Source: Micromonospora sp. M71_S20
GTDB lineage: Bacteria; Actinomycetota; Actinomycetes; Mycobacteriales; Micromonosporaceae
Direction of reading: 5' to 3'
DNA length: 64,000 bases
NCBI RefSeq assembly: GCF_003664255.1
Contig: NZ_RCCV01000002.1
Span: 126,501 to 190,500, forward strand
The notes under the pieces are model-generated. The model was given only the letters and a program-made list of their open reading frames with translations, was not told the origin of the DNA and made no database searches. How positions within the stretch are numbered: the first letter of the stretch is position 1; each line of letters begins with the position of its first letter. Below, in pieces: positions 26,551-35,053 of this stretch. A program made the translations under genes and the position numbers.

Positions 26551-26712
26551 GAGCACGGCGCGGGCGCCGTCGGCCTGGCGCGGGGCACCCTCGGCACGGC
26601 GCGGGGCACCCTCGGCACGGCGCTGGCACCGCGGGAACCGCCGGCACGCGGGAGCATCAGCACAGCGCGGGCACCGTCGGCATGGCGCGGGCACCATCGG
26701 CGCGGTGGGGCG
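26551..26712. repeat. degenerate 20-21 bp tandem repeat
   Basis: About seven units resembling TCGGCACGGCGCGGGGCACC follow each other with changes in a few positions and one longer, eroded unit near 26638-26660. The two units at 26590-26631 are nearly identical. It is not in a plausible reading frame and ends about 60 bp before the small gene at 26772. Confidence 0.65.
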
Positions 26713-26771
26713 GACCCGTGGAAGGCGAGGCGGTGACGTTTGACCGGTTCGGACGCGGGTAGCTGACCGTC

Positions 26772-27011
26772 GTGACCGACGACGCACCCGTGACGGACGC
26801 GCCCGTGACCGAGGAGCCGGACATCCGACGCCTCGACGACCTCCTTGAGGATCTCTACCACGGCCAGGAGCGGATCAGTCAGGCGGACATCTACCGCCGG
26901 GCCGTCGCCGCCGAGCTTCCCGCGCAGCTTCTCACCCGCATGGCCGCCCTGCCCGAGGGCGAGTACGCCGTGGACGAGGTGGCCGACCTGCTCGGCGGTT
27001 CGGTCACCTGA
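26772..27011 (+). CDS. small acidic protein, DUF2795-like
   Basis: 79 residues, GTG start. Acidic N terminus, then a helical domain (ISQADIYRRAVAAELPAQLLTRMAALPEGEYAVDEVADLLGG) that resembles the small DUF2795 type found in actinobacteria. The family match is weak and by eye. No Shine-Dalgarno stands out. The following small gene on the same strand may be co-transcribed. Confidence 0.6.
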   Translation: MTDDAPVTDAPVTEEPDIRRLDDLLEDLYHGQERISQADIYRRAVAAELPAQLLTRMAALPEGEYAVDEVADLLGGSVT

Positions 27012-27143
27012 CGCCCGGCGGCCCGGGACCGGCACGGCCCTGACGGGGCCGTGGCGACCCGCCGTGGGGCGATACCGCCCACCCGTCCCCCGGGGGCGGA
27101 CGGCCTCTCGCACCGGAGGCCGACGAGCAGTGAGGAGAGCGAG

Positions 27144-27353
27144 ATGTCCCACCACGAGGAAGAGCACGAGAAGCTGCCGGCGCTCGGTCAGCCCCCCGAG
27201 GGCCGGGACACGCTGCCGGAGCCCGACTTCGCCAACGAGCACGACCGCACCGCGGTCGACCGGGACATCATCACCGGGGCGGACGCCGACGAGCGCGAGC
27301 CGGAGGCCTCCCGTGGCTGGGCCGGCGAGGACCACGGCACGACCCCGACCTGA
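27144..27353 (+). CDS. small acidic hypothetical protein
   Basis: 69 residues; ATG at 27144 follows GGAGAGCG. Very hydrophilic (HHEEEHEKL, ANEHDRTAVDRDIITGADADEREPE), probably disordered. I do not recognise it. It is followed by a strong bidirectional hairpin. Confidence 0.55.
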   Translation: MSHHEEEHEKLPALGQPPEGRDTLPEPDFANEHDRTAVDRDIITGADADEREPEASRGWAGEDHGTTPT

Positions 27354-27498
27354 CGCGGCGGCGACGACCACGGCGCACGCCGACCCGGCGCCCCGGCAGG
27401 GCCACGACAGCATCGCGGGCCGCCGGGCGGAGCGGAGACAACCGGGGCGACGGGCACAACAGGCACGACGAAGCACAGCCACGACGATGGACAGGCAG

Positions 27499-27538
27499 CG
27501 ACGAAGGGGGCCGGCTCAAGCGCCGGCCCTCTTCGTCG
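27499..27538. terminator. bidirectional terminator
   Basis: CGACGAAGGGGGCCGGC (27499-27515) and GCCGGCCCTCTTCGTCG (27522-27538) pair at 16 of 17 positions around the loop TCAAGC. It lies between convergent genes ending at 27353 (+) and 27546 (-), eight bases from the latter's stop. Confidence 0.85.
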
Positions 27539-27545
27539 TACGTGC

Positions 27546-28082
27546 TCAGTCCTCGTCGTGGTCGCCACCCTCGGCGGCCTGCTGCGCCACCGCGTACGCC
27601 ATCTGGAGGAAGTCCGAGGCGGCCACGACGGTCAGCGCGGTCGCCACCAGGCGGGTCAGCCGGGGGGCGAGCACCAGCCCGCCGGTGAACCCGGTGGCGA
27701 CCCAGACGGCGAGGCAGAACGGGCAGCTCAGCAGCTCCCCGATCGCGTGCCGGGTGGAGCTGCCCTGGTCGCGGACCTGCTCCATCACCTCGCCGCTGCC
27801 GATCGGCTTGTCGTAGCGGGTGAACGGCGCCCGCAAGGGGCTCGTCACCGCGTCCTTCGTCAGCAGCCGGCTCAGCTTGTGGGTGGCGATGCTCAGCAGC
27901 ACCACGTCGGCCGGGGCGGGACGCTCGGGCACCGGGCGGCCGGTCGCCCGGACCAGACCGGCGATGCCGGCGGTCACCCCGGCGTAGGTGCCCATCGCCG
28001 CCAGGTAGCCGCCCAGCGGCCGGTGCTCGTGCGGCGCGTACGCCTGGCGCAGCCGCGCCACCTTCTCCTTCAGGGCGGTCAC
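27546..28082 (-). CDS. DUF1360 membrane protein
   Basis: 178 residues. The DUF1360 hallmarks are present: LLSIATHKLSRLLTKDAVTSPLRAPFT, GELLSCPFCLAVWVATG with the CPFC pair, and two or three membrane helices (YLAAMGTYAGVTAGIAGLV, ALTVVAASDFLQMAYAV). The function of the family is unknown; in Bacillus a member is linked to spore coat. It is the last gene of a three-gene unit with 28119 and 28439. Confidence 0.88.
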   Translation of the reverse strand: MTALKEKVARLRQAYAPHEHRPLGGYLAAMGTYAGVTAGIAGLVRATGRPVPERPAPADVVLLSIATHKLSRLLTKDAVTSPLRAPFTRYDKPIGSGEVMEQVRDQGSSTRHAIGELLSCPFCLAVWVATGFTGGLVLAPRLTRLVATALTVVAASDFLQMAYAVAQQAAEGGDHDED

Positions 28083-28118
28083 CCGGTCTCCTCGGTCTTC
28101 TCGGTGGTGCTGGCCGGC

Positions 28119-28439
28119 TCAGCCGGCCTGCAGGTTGTCGGCCACCTCGCGGGCGAGGCTGTCCAGGGCCTCGTCGGCCAGCCGCCCGGCGTCCGGACCG
28201 CCGGTGAGGTCGAGCCGCGTCCGGGCGCCGCCCGCCTGGGCGGGCTCCACCCGGATCTCGGCCGACCACTCCCCGGCGGCGCTCCACCGGGCCCGCAGTT
28301 CCTCCGCGCTGACCTCGTCCGCCGGGCTGCCGTCGGCCCGCAGCGGCTCGGGCAGCCACGCCGACGCCCGGGCGGGGTCGGTGGCGGTGTTGAACACCAC
28401 CTCCGGCGGCGCGGACATCCCGCGCTCGGCGGACGCCAT
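28119..28439 (-). CDS. short SRPBCC-fold protein
   Basis: 106 residues, short for the family. MSAPPEVVFNTATDPARASAWLPEPLRADG is the usual start of a polyketide-cyclase/START-like (SRPBCC) domain, and the end is its long C-terminal helix. One or two central strands may be missing. The fold carries hydrophobic ligands. Its ATG shares a base with the stop of the upstream gene (TGATG). Confidence 0.72.
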   Translation of the reverse strand: MASAERGMSAPPEVVFNTATDPARASAWLPEPLRADGSPADEVSAEELRARWSAAGEWSAEIRVEPAQAGGARTRLDLTGGPDAGRLADEALDSLAREVADNLQAG

Positions 28440-28762
28440 CACGCGTCCCGCAGCCGGTTCGGGTCGACCTCGCGGCCGGGGTGCCGGGCGAGGTACTCGG
28501 TCTCCAGCTCGGCGGTGCGCCGCAGGTGGTTGGCGAGCGCGGAGTCCGCCGCGTGGCGCAGGGTGTCCAGGCGGGTGCGGTGCAGGCTGTGCATCTCCCG
28601 GATCAGGTCCTCGTCGGCCAGTTCGGCGGGGTCGACGCCGAGCAGCTCGCCGTCGGGCGGGTCCGCCTCGCCGGAGGCCCTGTCGTGGACATGGTCGCCG
28701 TCCCACTCGGGCATCCGCTGCTCCGGGCTGCCGAAGTCGTCCTGCCGTACCGATCCCGTCAT
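28439..28762 (-). CDS. DUF6158-like small protein
   Basis: 107 residues from ATG 28762. The block LLGVDPAELADEDLIREMHSLHRTRLDTLRHAADSALANHLRRTAELETEYLARHPGR is one charged helical pair that recurs in actinobacteria under DUF6158. No other feature. It begins the three-gene unit with the SRPBCC and DUF1360 genes and is divergent from 28888. Confidence 0.7.
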   Translation of the reverse strand: MTGSVRQDDFGSPEQRMPEWDGDHVHDRASGEADPPDGELLGVDPAELADEDLIREMHSLHRTRLDTLRHAADSALANHLRRTAELETEYLARHPGREVDPNRLRDA

Positions 28763-28887
28763 GATCGACCCCCTGCTCTGGTTTGGGCTCGCGTCTAGAC
28801 GGATGCCCACACCGGAAGGCACCAAACCATCCCCGCGCCTACGACGCCGCGTCGGAGACCCCGGCGGCCCCCGGTACTCTCGATGCC

Positions 28888-29322
28888 ATGAAACGGCTCT
28901 GGACCCCGGCGTGGATCGCACGCCACGTGGCCATGGTCGTGCTCGTCACCGGTTTCCTGGGGCTGGGCTGGTGGCAGGTCAGCCGGGCCGCCGCCGGCAA
29001 CGCGATCAGCTGGGGCTACGCGGTGGAGTGGCCGATCTTCGCGGGCTTCGTGGTCTTCGTCTGGTGGCGTGAGGTCCGGCACGCGCTGCGTGGGCCGGCG
29101 GCGGCCGCCGCGCCCGAGGAGGCGTCGACTGCCGCCGGGACGCGACCTGCCGAGGCCCCACAGGCCGCCGCGACGCGCCCGGTCGTACGCCGACCCGTGC
29201 GGGTAGCCCGCGTGTCCGCGGCTGCCGACGGCGGCGACGACGGCGACCTGGCCGCCTACAACCACTACCTGCAATGGCTGAACGACAACCCGGGCGCCAA
29301 GCCCGGTGACTACCCCGGCTGA
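28888..29322 (+). CDS. two-helix membrane protein, SURF1-like N terminus
   Basis: 144 residues. Two membrane helices (WIARHVAMVVLVTGFLGLGWWQV and WPIFAGFVVFVWW) flank the conserved WWQVSRAAAGNAISWGYAVEWP, which recalls the start of SURF1-type cytochrome-oxidase assembly proteins. The rest is an Ala/Pro-rich linker ending in a short ordered tail (LAAYNHYLQWLNDNPGAKPGDYPG). It usually precedes a DUF3817 gene, as here (27 bp gap). Confidence 0.75.
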   Translation: MKRLWTPAWIARHVAMVVLVTGFLGLGWWQVSRAAAGNAISWGYAVEWPIFAGFVVFVWWREVRHALRGPAAAAAPEEASTAAGTRPAEAPQAAATRPVVRRPVRVARVSAAADGGDDGDLAAYNHYLQWLNDNPGAKPGDYPG

Positions 29323-29348
29323 GGCCGGGCGCGAAAGGACGGACGACG

Positions 29349-29678
29349 GTGGGCGCAGCCCTGACCCGGTACCGAGTCATCGCCTGGATCGTCGGCGTGG
29401 CGCTGATCCTGCTGGTCGTGATCGGCATGCCGATGAAGTACGGCTTCGACGACCCGATCCTGGTGGAGACCGTGGGCCAGGCGCACGGTTTCCTCTACAT
29501 GCTCTACCTGCTGGCCGCCTTCGACCTGTCCCGCCGGGCCGGCTGGCCGCTGAAGCGGATGGTCCTGGTGATGCTGGCCGGCACGGTGCCGTTCGTCTCC
29601 TTCTACGCGGAGCGCCGGGTCAGCTCCTGGGTGACGGCGGAGCAGTCCGGGCGCACCCCGGAGCCGGTCGCCGGCTGA
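29349..29678 (+). CDS. DUF3817 membrane protein
   Basis: 109 residues, GTG start. Three membrane helices in a row and the family core VETVGQAHGFLYMLYLLAAFDLSRRAGWPLKRM. The function is unknown. It is adjacent to the SURF1-like membrane protein and probably expressed with it. Confidence 0.88.
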   Translation: MGAALTRYRVIAWIVGVALILLVVIGMPMKYGFDDPILVETVGQAHGFLYMLYLLAAFDLSRRAGWPLKRMVLVMLAGTVPFVSFYAERRVSSWVTAEQSGRTPEPVAG

Positions 29679-29684
29679 CCCCGG

Positions 29685-30209
29685 CTACCGGGTGGGCCGC
29701 CACGGGTCGACCGAGGCGAGCGGGTCCTCCCAGCCGCCGTACCGGTTCATCTCCCGGGCCCGGCGCAGGGCCCGGGAGACCTGGCCGAACTGCCGCTCGT
29801 CGTCGCTGCTGAACAGCAGCACCCGTTCGCCCCGGCGCCGGCCCCACAACTCGTACGCGGGCGGTCGCCACCGGTCCCCCGCCAGCGCGACCAGCACCGG
29901 CAGCAGGAACACCAGGCCCAGGACGAGGTACGCCCCCGCGGTGAGCCGTTGCAGCCCGCCGGTGAAGCCGAGCAGCAGGCCGACGCCGCCGATCATGGCG
30001 CCGGTGACCAGGACGGCCCGTACCGCGACGCGGTCGTGCGGGCCGCGGCCGGTCTGCAGGTGGGTCAGCTCCGTGACCTGCCAGCTGTTGCGGCCGACGG
30101 TGAACCGGTCGACCGTCACGATGATCCCGGGTCGGGCGTAGAGGAGGGTGTTCTTCCGCGCGGTCGTCCGCGATGACCGCGTCTGTCGGGTGGCGCCTTG
30201 AGGGTTCAC
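29685..30209 (-). CDS. DUF6232-family membrane protein
   Basis: 174 residues. The GTG at 30209 is preferred because GGGAGG lies eight bases before it. An N-terminal strand domain (LYARPGIIVTVDRFTVGRNSWQVTELTHL) precedes two membrane helices (VLVTGAMIGGVGLLLGF, AYLVLGLVFLLPVLVAL), and a cytoplasmic tail follows (ERVLLFSSDDERQFGQVSRALRRA). This is the order of DUF6232. Function unknown. Confidence 0.75.
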   Translation of the reverse strand: MNPQGATRQTRSSRTTARKNTLLYARPGIIVTVDRFTVGRNSWQVTELTHLQTGRGPHDRVAVRAVLVTGAMIGGVGLLLGFTGGLQRLTAGAYLVLGLVFLLPVLVALAGDRWRPPAYELWGRRRGERVLLFSSDDERQFGQVSRALRRAREMNRYGGWEDPLASVDPWRPTR

Positions 30210-30708
30210 GGTTCTACCTCCCGCGGCTGGTTGCCGGGTCGGTTCCCGTCGACGGTCCCGCATCGTGCCGGTCGACGGGATTCCCGGCTGCGCGCTTCAT
30301 TGTGTGGCGCACGTGCCAGCCCGGACGGCGATTTCGGTTCGCGTCCGAGAGCTGCGATCGCGCGGCCCGCCGGTTCCGACCGCCATGTCGGTCTTGTCGG
30401 TCATAACGGCTCAGGTTGCGGCGGCATGCGTCGACAACGACGAACGGCGCGGATCGCCCGATCGCTGACAATAGCCGCCGCCTACCGCGGCGGGCCGGAC
30501 GAGTCGGTCACGCACCGCGCCCCTCGTGATCAACAATTTCCGTCACTCGGCCAACATTCGACCCTGCTTCAACTGCGCATCACTCCTGCCCCGGGTTAGG
30601 TTGTCCGGGCCGGCCCGGTCGATCGCCGTCCACCCGGACAGCACCGGCCCGGTGTCGCCGAGGGCGTCAGCAGCCCGCGGCGGCCGGTGGGAGAGGAGCC
30701 TTTCGCTC
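30210..30708. other. intergenic region before the NlpC/P60 gene
   Basis: About 500 bp between divergent genes. It contains a 10-bp inverted repeat (30244-30280) and, near 30525-30600, a less GC-rich patch likely to hold the promoter of the peptidoglycan hydrolase. I looked for the c-di-AMP riboswitch that precedes some actinobacterial wall hydrolases and did not recognise one. Confidence 0.5.
30244..30280. repeat. 10-bp perfect inverted repeat
   Basis: TCCCGTCGAC at 30244-30253 and GTCGACGGGA at 30271-30280, 17 bp apart. It lies just outside the start of the DUF6232 gene and could be an operator for it or part of a hairpin in a longer transcript. Confidence 0.45.
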
Positions 30709-31683
30709 TTGTCGTCCCTCAGGAACACGCTGCGCGCCCTGGCGGTCGCCGTGGTGTCGGCCACGCTGCTCGCACCGGCGGTACCCGCCCGGGCCGAACC
30801 GTCCCCCGCCGAGCTGACCCGGCGGATCGAGAACTCCTCCGCGAAGCTGGAACACGTCGTCGAGGCGTACAACAAGCTCCGGGAGGAGATCAAGGCCAAC
30901 CAGGCCGCCGTGGCACGGGTGCAGAGCCGGATCGGTCCGCTGGAGCAGGAGACCGAACGGAGCCGGGCGGACGTCGGCGAGATGGCGGTGACCGCGTACA
31001 AGACCGGCAGCAACCTGACCACCGCGGAGGCGCTGCTGCGTCCCGGCGGCGCCGACAACCTGCTCGACCGGCTGAGCATGCTCGACCAGCTCACGCGGCA
31101 GCGGCAGGAGAAGATCTCGAACTTCACGGGCAACCAGCGCCAGCTGCTCGACGAGAAGACCCGGCTGGAGGTCACGCTGGGCCGACAGGCGGCGCAGGCC
31201 CGCGAGATGACGGCCGCGAAGAAGCGGATCGAGCGCGACCTGGCCGAGCTCTACGAGCTGCGCCGGCAGGCGTACGGCCGGGCCACCGAGAAGCCGGCGG
31301 CCCGACCCGACAGCGCGAAGGAGGCGCCGGCGGTCTCCGGCCGGGCCGGCGTCGCGGTGCGGTACGCGTACGGCGCGCTCGGCAAGCCGTACGTCTGGGG
31401 CGCCGACGGGCCGAACGGCTACGACTGCTCGGGCCTGACCTCGGCGGCCTGGCGGGCGGCCGGCAAGTCGCTGCCGCACAACACCCGGATGCAGTGGGGC
31501 GCGGTGGCCCACATCAGCCGGAGCGAGCTGCGCCCCGGCGACCTCGTCTTCTACAGCGGGCTCGGGCACGTGGGCCTCTACGTCGGCGGCGGACAGGTGA
31601 TCGACGCGCCGAGCGCCGGGCGCAACGTGCTCAAACGGGGCATGAACCTGATGCCCATCCAGGGCTACGGTCGGGTCCGCTGA
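30709..31683 (+). CDS. secreted NlpC/P60 peptidoglycan hydrolase
   Basis: 324 residues. TTG at 30709 is chosen because GAGAGGAG lies ten bases upstream and a signal peptide follows (about residues 1-28, ending ARA). Residues about 30-185 are a coiled coil as in RipA/CwlO-type enzymes. The C-terminal 120 residues are the catalytic domain: YDCSGLTS with the nucleophile Cys and GLGHVGLYVG with the His. It would cut D-gamma-glutamyl-diaminopimelate bonds, with the coiled coil usually serving activation by FtsX-like partners. A perfect 20-bp terminator follows. Confidence 0.92.
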   Translation: MSSLRNTLRALAVAVVSATLLAPAVPARAEPSPAELTRRIENSSAKLEHVVEAYNKLREEIKANQAAVARVQSRIGPLEQETERSRADVGEMAVTAYKTGSNLTTAEALLRPGGADNLLDRLSMLDQLTRQRQEKISNFTGNQRQLLDEKTRLEVTLGRQAAQAREMTAAKKRIERDLAELYELRRQAYGRATEKPAARPDSAKEAPAVSGRAGVAVRYAYGALGKPYVWGADGPNGYDCSGLTSAAWRAAGKSLPHNTRMQWGAVAHISRSELRPGDLVFYSGLGHVGLYVGGGQVIDAPSAGRNVLKRGMNLMPIQGYGRVR

Positions 31684-31697
31684 CCGCACCCGGCAAG

Positions 31698-31744
31698 ACG
31701 GCGAACGGCCGGCGTCCCCCTATCGGACGCCGGCCGTTCGCCGT
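31698..31744. terminator. perfect 20-bp bidirectional terminator
   Basis: ACGGCGAACGGCCGGCGTCC (31698-31717) is fully complementary to 31725-31744, with a seven-base loop. It stands between the convergent NlpC/P60 and sigma factor genes. Confidence 0.92.
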
Positions 31745-31758
31745 TGTTCCTACCCTGC

Positions 31759-32760
31759 TCAGGCCGCCTGTAGCCCCTCGGCCCGGGCCAGCTCGCGGAG
31801 CCGGCCGAGCGCCTGGATCTCCAGCTGCCGGATCCGCTCCCGGGAGAGCGAGAACCGCGAGGCCACCTCGGTGAGGGAGTGCTCCCGGCCGTCCTCGAGC
31901 CCGTAGCGGGCCCGCATGATGCCGGCCGAACGGTCGTCGAGGTGGTTGAGCAGACCCTCGATCCGCTGCCGCTCCAGCCCCGTCAGGACGATCTCCTCCG
32001 GCGACGGCGCGTCGCTGTCGGCGACCAGGTCACCGAGGTTGGTGTCGCCGTCGTCGCCCACCGGGGTGTCCAGCGAGACGGTGTCCTGCGACCAGCGGAC
32101 CAGCTCGTTGACCCGCTCGACGGTGACCCCGAGGGACGCCGCGATCTGCTCCGGCTCCGGGTCGCTGCCCAGCTCGCGGGTGAGCTGCCGGGCCACGTTG
32201 CGCATCCGGTTGACGTCCTCGACCAGGTGCACCGGCAGTCGCACGGTGCGCTCCTGCTGGGCGATCGCCCGGCTGATCGCCTGGCGGATCCACCAGGTCG
32301 CGTAGGTGGAGAACTTGTAGCCGCGCACGTAGTCGAACTTCTCGACCGCCCGCACCAGGCCGGTGTTGCCCTCCTGAATCAGGTCCAGCATGGGCATCCC
32401 CGAACGCACGTAGCGGCGGGCGATCGACACGACCAGCCGCAGGTTGGCCCGGATGAACAGGTCCTTGGCCCGCTCACCCTCGGCGACCAGCCGCTCCAGG
32501 TCGTCCCGGTCGGCGCCGGCGGGGACGCGGTCCTCACCGAGCAGGTGCTCGGCGTAGAGGCCGGCCTCGATGGCCTTGGAGAGGTCCACCTCCTTGGCGG
32601 CGTCCAGCAGTGGCGTCCGGGAGATCTCGTGAAGGTAGACGCCGACCAGGTCGCGCTCCTCGGCAACCTCGTCGGTTCGCATGCCGATGTTCTTGTCCAC
32701 GTTGCCCACGGTCCCCTCGCTCGCGCCGGTTGCCCGGTTCCTTGCCATCCCCACGTCCAT
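31759..32760 (-). CDS. RNA polymerase sigma factor, group 2 (SigA/HrdB-like)
   Basis: 333 residues from ATG 32760, which has GGGGGAGGG just upstream. All DNA-binding regions are present: region 1.2 (DLVGVYLHEISRTPLL), region 2 (RLVVSIARRYVRSGMPMLDLIQEGNTGLVRAVEKFDYVRGYKFSTYATWWIRQAI), region 3 and region 4 (SLTEVASRFSLSRERIRQLEIQALGRLREL). The long region 1.1 of the primary factor is absent. It therefore belongs with non-essential SigB/HrdD-type factors used in stress or stationary phase. Monocistronic. Confidence 0.92.
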   Translation of the reverse strand: MDVGMARNRATGASEGTVGNVDKNIGMRTDEVAEERDLVGVYLHEISRTPLLDAAKEVDLSKAIEAGLYAEHLLGEDRVPAGADRDDLERLVAEGERAKDLFIRANLRLVVSIARRYVRSGMPMLDLIQEGNTGLVRAVEKFDYVRGYKFSTYATWWIRQAISRAIAQQERTVRLPVHLVEDVNRMRNVARQLTRELGSDPEPEQIAASLGVTVERVNELVRWSQDTVSLDTPVGDDGDTNLGDLVADSDAPSPEEIVLTGLERQRIEGLLNHLDDRSAGIMRARYGLEDGREHSLTEVASRFSLSRERIRQLEIQALGRLRELARAEGLQAA

Positions 32761-33182
32761 CAGCCCTCCCCCGTAACTTCCGCTGTGCCCACCGGTGCTG
32801 ACACCTACACAACAGTTGAGACGCGCCGGGGATTCCATGTCGTGAGTCGAAAGTGTCACGAATGCCTGATAATCCGCTGAGAGCGCGGTCCATGTTTCCT
32901 GTCAGCACCCCGGGTGGCGGCTCTCCGATGGGCACCACGCCAGGGGCGGCGGATCGACGTGTCGCCGTGTCCCGGTCCATGGCAGCACCGCCACGCCCGC
33001 AGACGCAGCGACCCGGGTCACCGTCGCGCTGCGATCCTGGTCACTGCGGAGACACGCACGGGCGGACCGGTCGGTTCATCCACGCCCGTGCTAATACCCC
33101 ACCCCCCGGTGAACAATCCGGGCCGCGGGCCCATGCCCGTACGTGACGGGGGTCGCAGGGCGGGTGGGAGGGGTGGGTCGGC
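32761..33182. other. intergenic region, no gene seen
   Basis: About 420 bp between the sigma factor start and the murQ stop. The part next to the sigma gene (32800-32880) is less GC-rich and is the probable promoter region, but no consensus elements are clear. The rest is G/C-rich with a small GGGCC/GGCCC hairpin near 33121 that might end murRQ transcripts. Confidence 0.5.
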
Positions 33183-34139
33183 TCAGGAGGCGAGCAGGGC
33201 CAGGGCGCCGCGGACCTGGTCGGCGGAGCGGGCCAGGGCGGCCCGCGCGGCGGACACCTCCACCCCGGAGACGAGCGAGACCAGCGCCACCTTCATGTCG
33301 CCGTCGGCCTCGTGGAGGGCCCGCCGGCAGATCTCCTCCGAGCAGCCGGTCGCCTCGATCAGGATCGAGATCATCCGGCCCCGGAGCTTGGCGTTGGTGG
33401 CGACCATGTCGATCATGAGGTTCGAGTAGACCCGGCCCAGGCGGACCATCACGGCCGTGGAGAACGTGTTCAGCACCAGCTTCTGCGCGGTGCCCGCCTT
33501 CATCCGGGTCGACCCGGTGACGACCTCCGGTCCGGTGTCCACCCCGATGAAGACGTCCACCGACCGGGCGGCCTCCGCCTCCGGGTTGGCACAGAGCAGC
33601 ACGGTCGAGGCCCCCTTGGCACTCGACGCGGCGAGCGCCCCCAGGACGTACGGTGTGCGTCCGCTGGCGGCGAGTCCGACCACCAGGTCCCCCGCCCGTA
33701 CGCAGTCGGCGGCCTCCGCCGCGCCGCCCCGGTCGTCGTCCTCGGCGTCCTCGACCGCCCGCCACATGGCCTCCGACCCGCCCGCGATGTGGGCGCAGAA
33801 CCAGTGCCGGGGTGAGTTGAAGGTGGGCGCCAGCTCGGCGGCGTCGAGCACGCCGAGCCGGCCGGAGGTGCCGGCACCGAAGTAGTGCACCCGGTGCCCG
33901 CCGCGCAGGGCGGTCACCGCCAGGTCCACCGTCGCGGCGATCTCGTCGAGGACGGCCGCGACGGCGCCGGGCACCCGCCGGTCCGCCTCGTTGATCACCG
34001 TGAGCACGTCCCGGGTCGACATGAGGTCGAGGTCAGCGCTGAGCGGGTTGCGCCGCTCCGTCGGCGCGCCGACCCGGATCACCGGCCGGGCCGTCACCGG
34101 GGCCGTCACCTCGTGGGGTTCCACCGCGCCCGCCGTCAT
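33183..34139 (-). CDS. murQ: N-acetylmuramic acid 6-phosphate etherase
   Basis: 318 residues, usual length. It has the SIS-domain sugar-phosphate site (HYFGAGTSGRLGVLDAAELAPTF), GLAASGRTPYVLGAL, and the MurQ signature around GSTRMKAGTAQKLVLNTFSTAVMVRLG. It converts MurNAc 6-phosphate to GlcNAc 6-phosphate and lactate in wall recycling. It overlaps murR by ATGA, so both are made from one message. No MurNAc uptake genes are adjacent. Confidence 0.95.
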   Translation of the reverse strand: MTAGAVEPHEVTAPVTARPVIRVGAPTERRNPLSADLDLMSTRDVLTVINEADRRVPGAVAAVLDEIAATVDLAVTALRGGHRVHYFGAGTSGRLGVLDAAELAPTFNSPRHWFCAHIAGGSEAMWRAVEDAEDDDRGGAAEAADCVRAGDLVVGLAASGRTPYVLGALAASSAKGASTVLLCANPEAEAARSVDVFIGVDTGPEVVTGSTRMKAGTAQKLVLNTFSTAVMVRLGRVYSNLMIDMVATNAKLRGRMISILIEATGCSEEICRRALHEADGDMKVALVSLVSGVEVSAARAALARSADQVRGALALLAS

Positions 34140-35050
34140 GCCCGCCTCCGTCCCGGGCCGACCCGGTGCGACCGGACCGCCTCGGCTGTCGCTTCGAGGG
34201 CCTTCCTGGCCCGGGACCGGTTGCGCGCCGCCACCCCGACGAAGAGGCAGTCGACGACGGTGAGCTGGGCCAGCCGGCTCGCCATCGCGCCCGAGCGGTA
34301 GGTGGTCTCGCGGGCGGCCGTGGTGAGCACGAAGTCGGCCACCTCGGTGATCGGCGACCGGGGGAAGTTGGTGAGCGCCACCGTGGACGCTCCCCGGGCC
34401 CGCGCCTGTTCCAGCACCTCGATCACGTCCGAGGTGGTGCCGGTGTGCGAGATGCCGACCGCCACGTCGCCCCGCCCGAGCAGCGCGGCCGACGTCAGCG
34501 CGGTGTGCACGTCCGGAAAGTAGAAGGCGATGCGACCGATGCGGTGCAGCTTCTGCTGGAAGTCCGAGGCGACGAAGCCGCTGGCGCCAGCCCCGTAGAC
34601 GTCGATCCTCCCGGCGCCCGCGATGGCTTCGACGACCTGCTCGCAGATCGCCGGGTCGAGCTGCTCGGCCGTCTCCTCGACGGCCCGCGCGTCGTTGAAG
34701 GCGATGGTCGCGATGATCTGGGCGAGGTCGGCCCCGGGTGGGATGTCGCCGCCGACGACCCGCGCGTCCGGCGGCTCGACCCGGCGGGCGGCCTCGGCGG
34801 CGAGCCGGATCCGCAGCTGCGGGTAGCCGTCCATGCCGACGGAGCGGCAGAAGCGGATGACGGTCGCCTCGGATGTCTCGGCGGCGGTGGCGAGGTCGGT
34901 GATGGTCCGACGCGCGGCGTCGGCCGGGTCGGCGACCACCAGCCGGGCGACCCGCTGCTCAGCCGGCGACAACGACGGGAGCAGGCCGCTGATGTGGACG
35001 ATCAGCCCACCCGGCTCGTGACTCGCAGAAATCTTCGGACTCTTCGCCAC
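34136..35050 (-). CDS. murR: MurR/RpiR-family transcriptional regulator
   Basis: 304 residues. Residues about 10-90 form the RpiR-type helix-turn-helix (LSPAEQRVARLVVADPADAARRTITDLATAAETSEATVIRFCRSVGMDGYPQLRIRL). Residues about 130-255 form a SIS domain with YGAGASGFVASDFQQKLHRIG for a phosphosugar. Placement before murQ suggests MurNAc 6-phosphate as effector. A palindrome four bases before its start fits autoregulation. Confidence 0.92.
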   Translation of the reverse strand: MAKSPKISASHEPGGLIVHISGLLPSLSPAEQRVARLVVADPADAARRTITDLATAAETSEATVIRFCRSVGMDGYPQLRIRLAAEAARRVEPPDARVVGGDIPPGADLAQIIATIAFNDARAVEETAEQLDPAICEQVVEAIAGAGRIDVYGAGASGFVASDFQQKLHRIGRIAFYFPDVHTALTSAALLGRGDVAVGISHTGTTSDVIEVLEQARARGASTVALTNFPRSPITEVADFVLTTAARETTYRSGAMASRLAQLTVVDCLFVGVAARNRSRARKALEATAEAVRSHRVGPGRRRA

Positions 35051-35053
35051 GGA

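Larger units (their letters stand above)
26089..26771. other. repeat-rich, gene-poor intergenic region
   Basis: 683 bp with no convincing gene. From left to right it holds a C-rich tract (to 26140), a long inverted repeat (26145-26199), a G-rich tract with many GGG runs (26200-26320), a second perfect hairpin (26321-26356), a short ordinary stretch, and a degenerate 20-21 bp tandem array (26551-26712). Open frames here are repeats translated in all phases. The G-rich strand could form quadruplexes. Confidence 0.6.

Noticed and set aside
30210..30708. Possible c-di-AMP riboswitch before the NlpC/P60 gene
   Set aside because: Such switches precede many actinobacterial wall hydrolases, but I could not find its conserved blocks here. 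A covariance-model search would settle it.
32861..33170. Open frames in the gap between the sigma factor and murQ
   Set aside because: They are Arg/Pro/Gly-rich, lack ribosome sites and show no recognisable domain.
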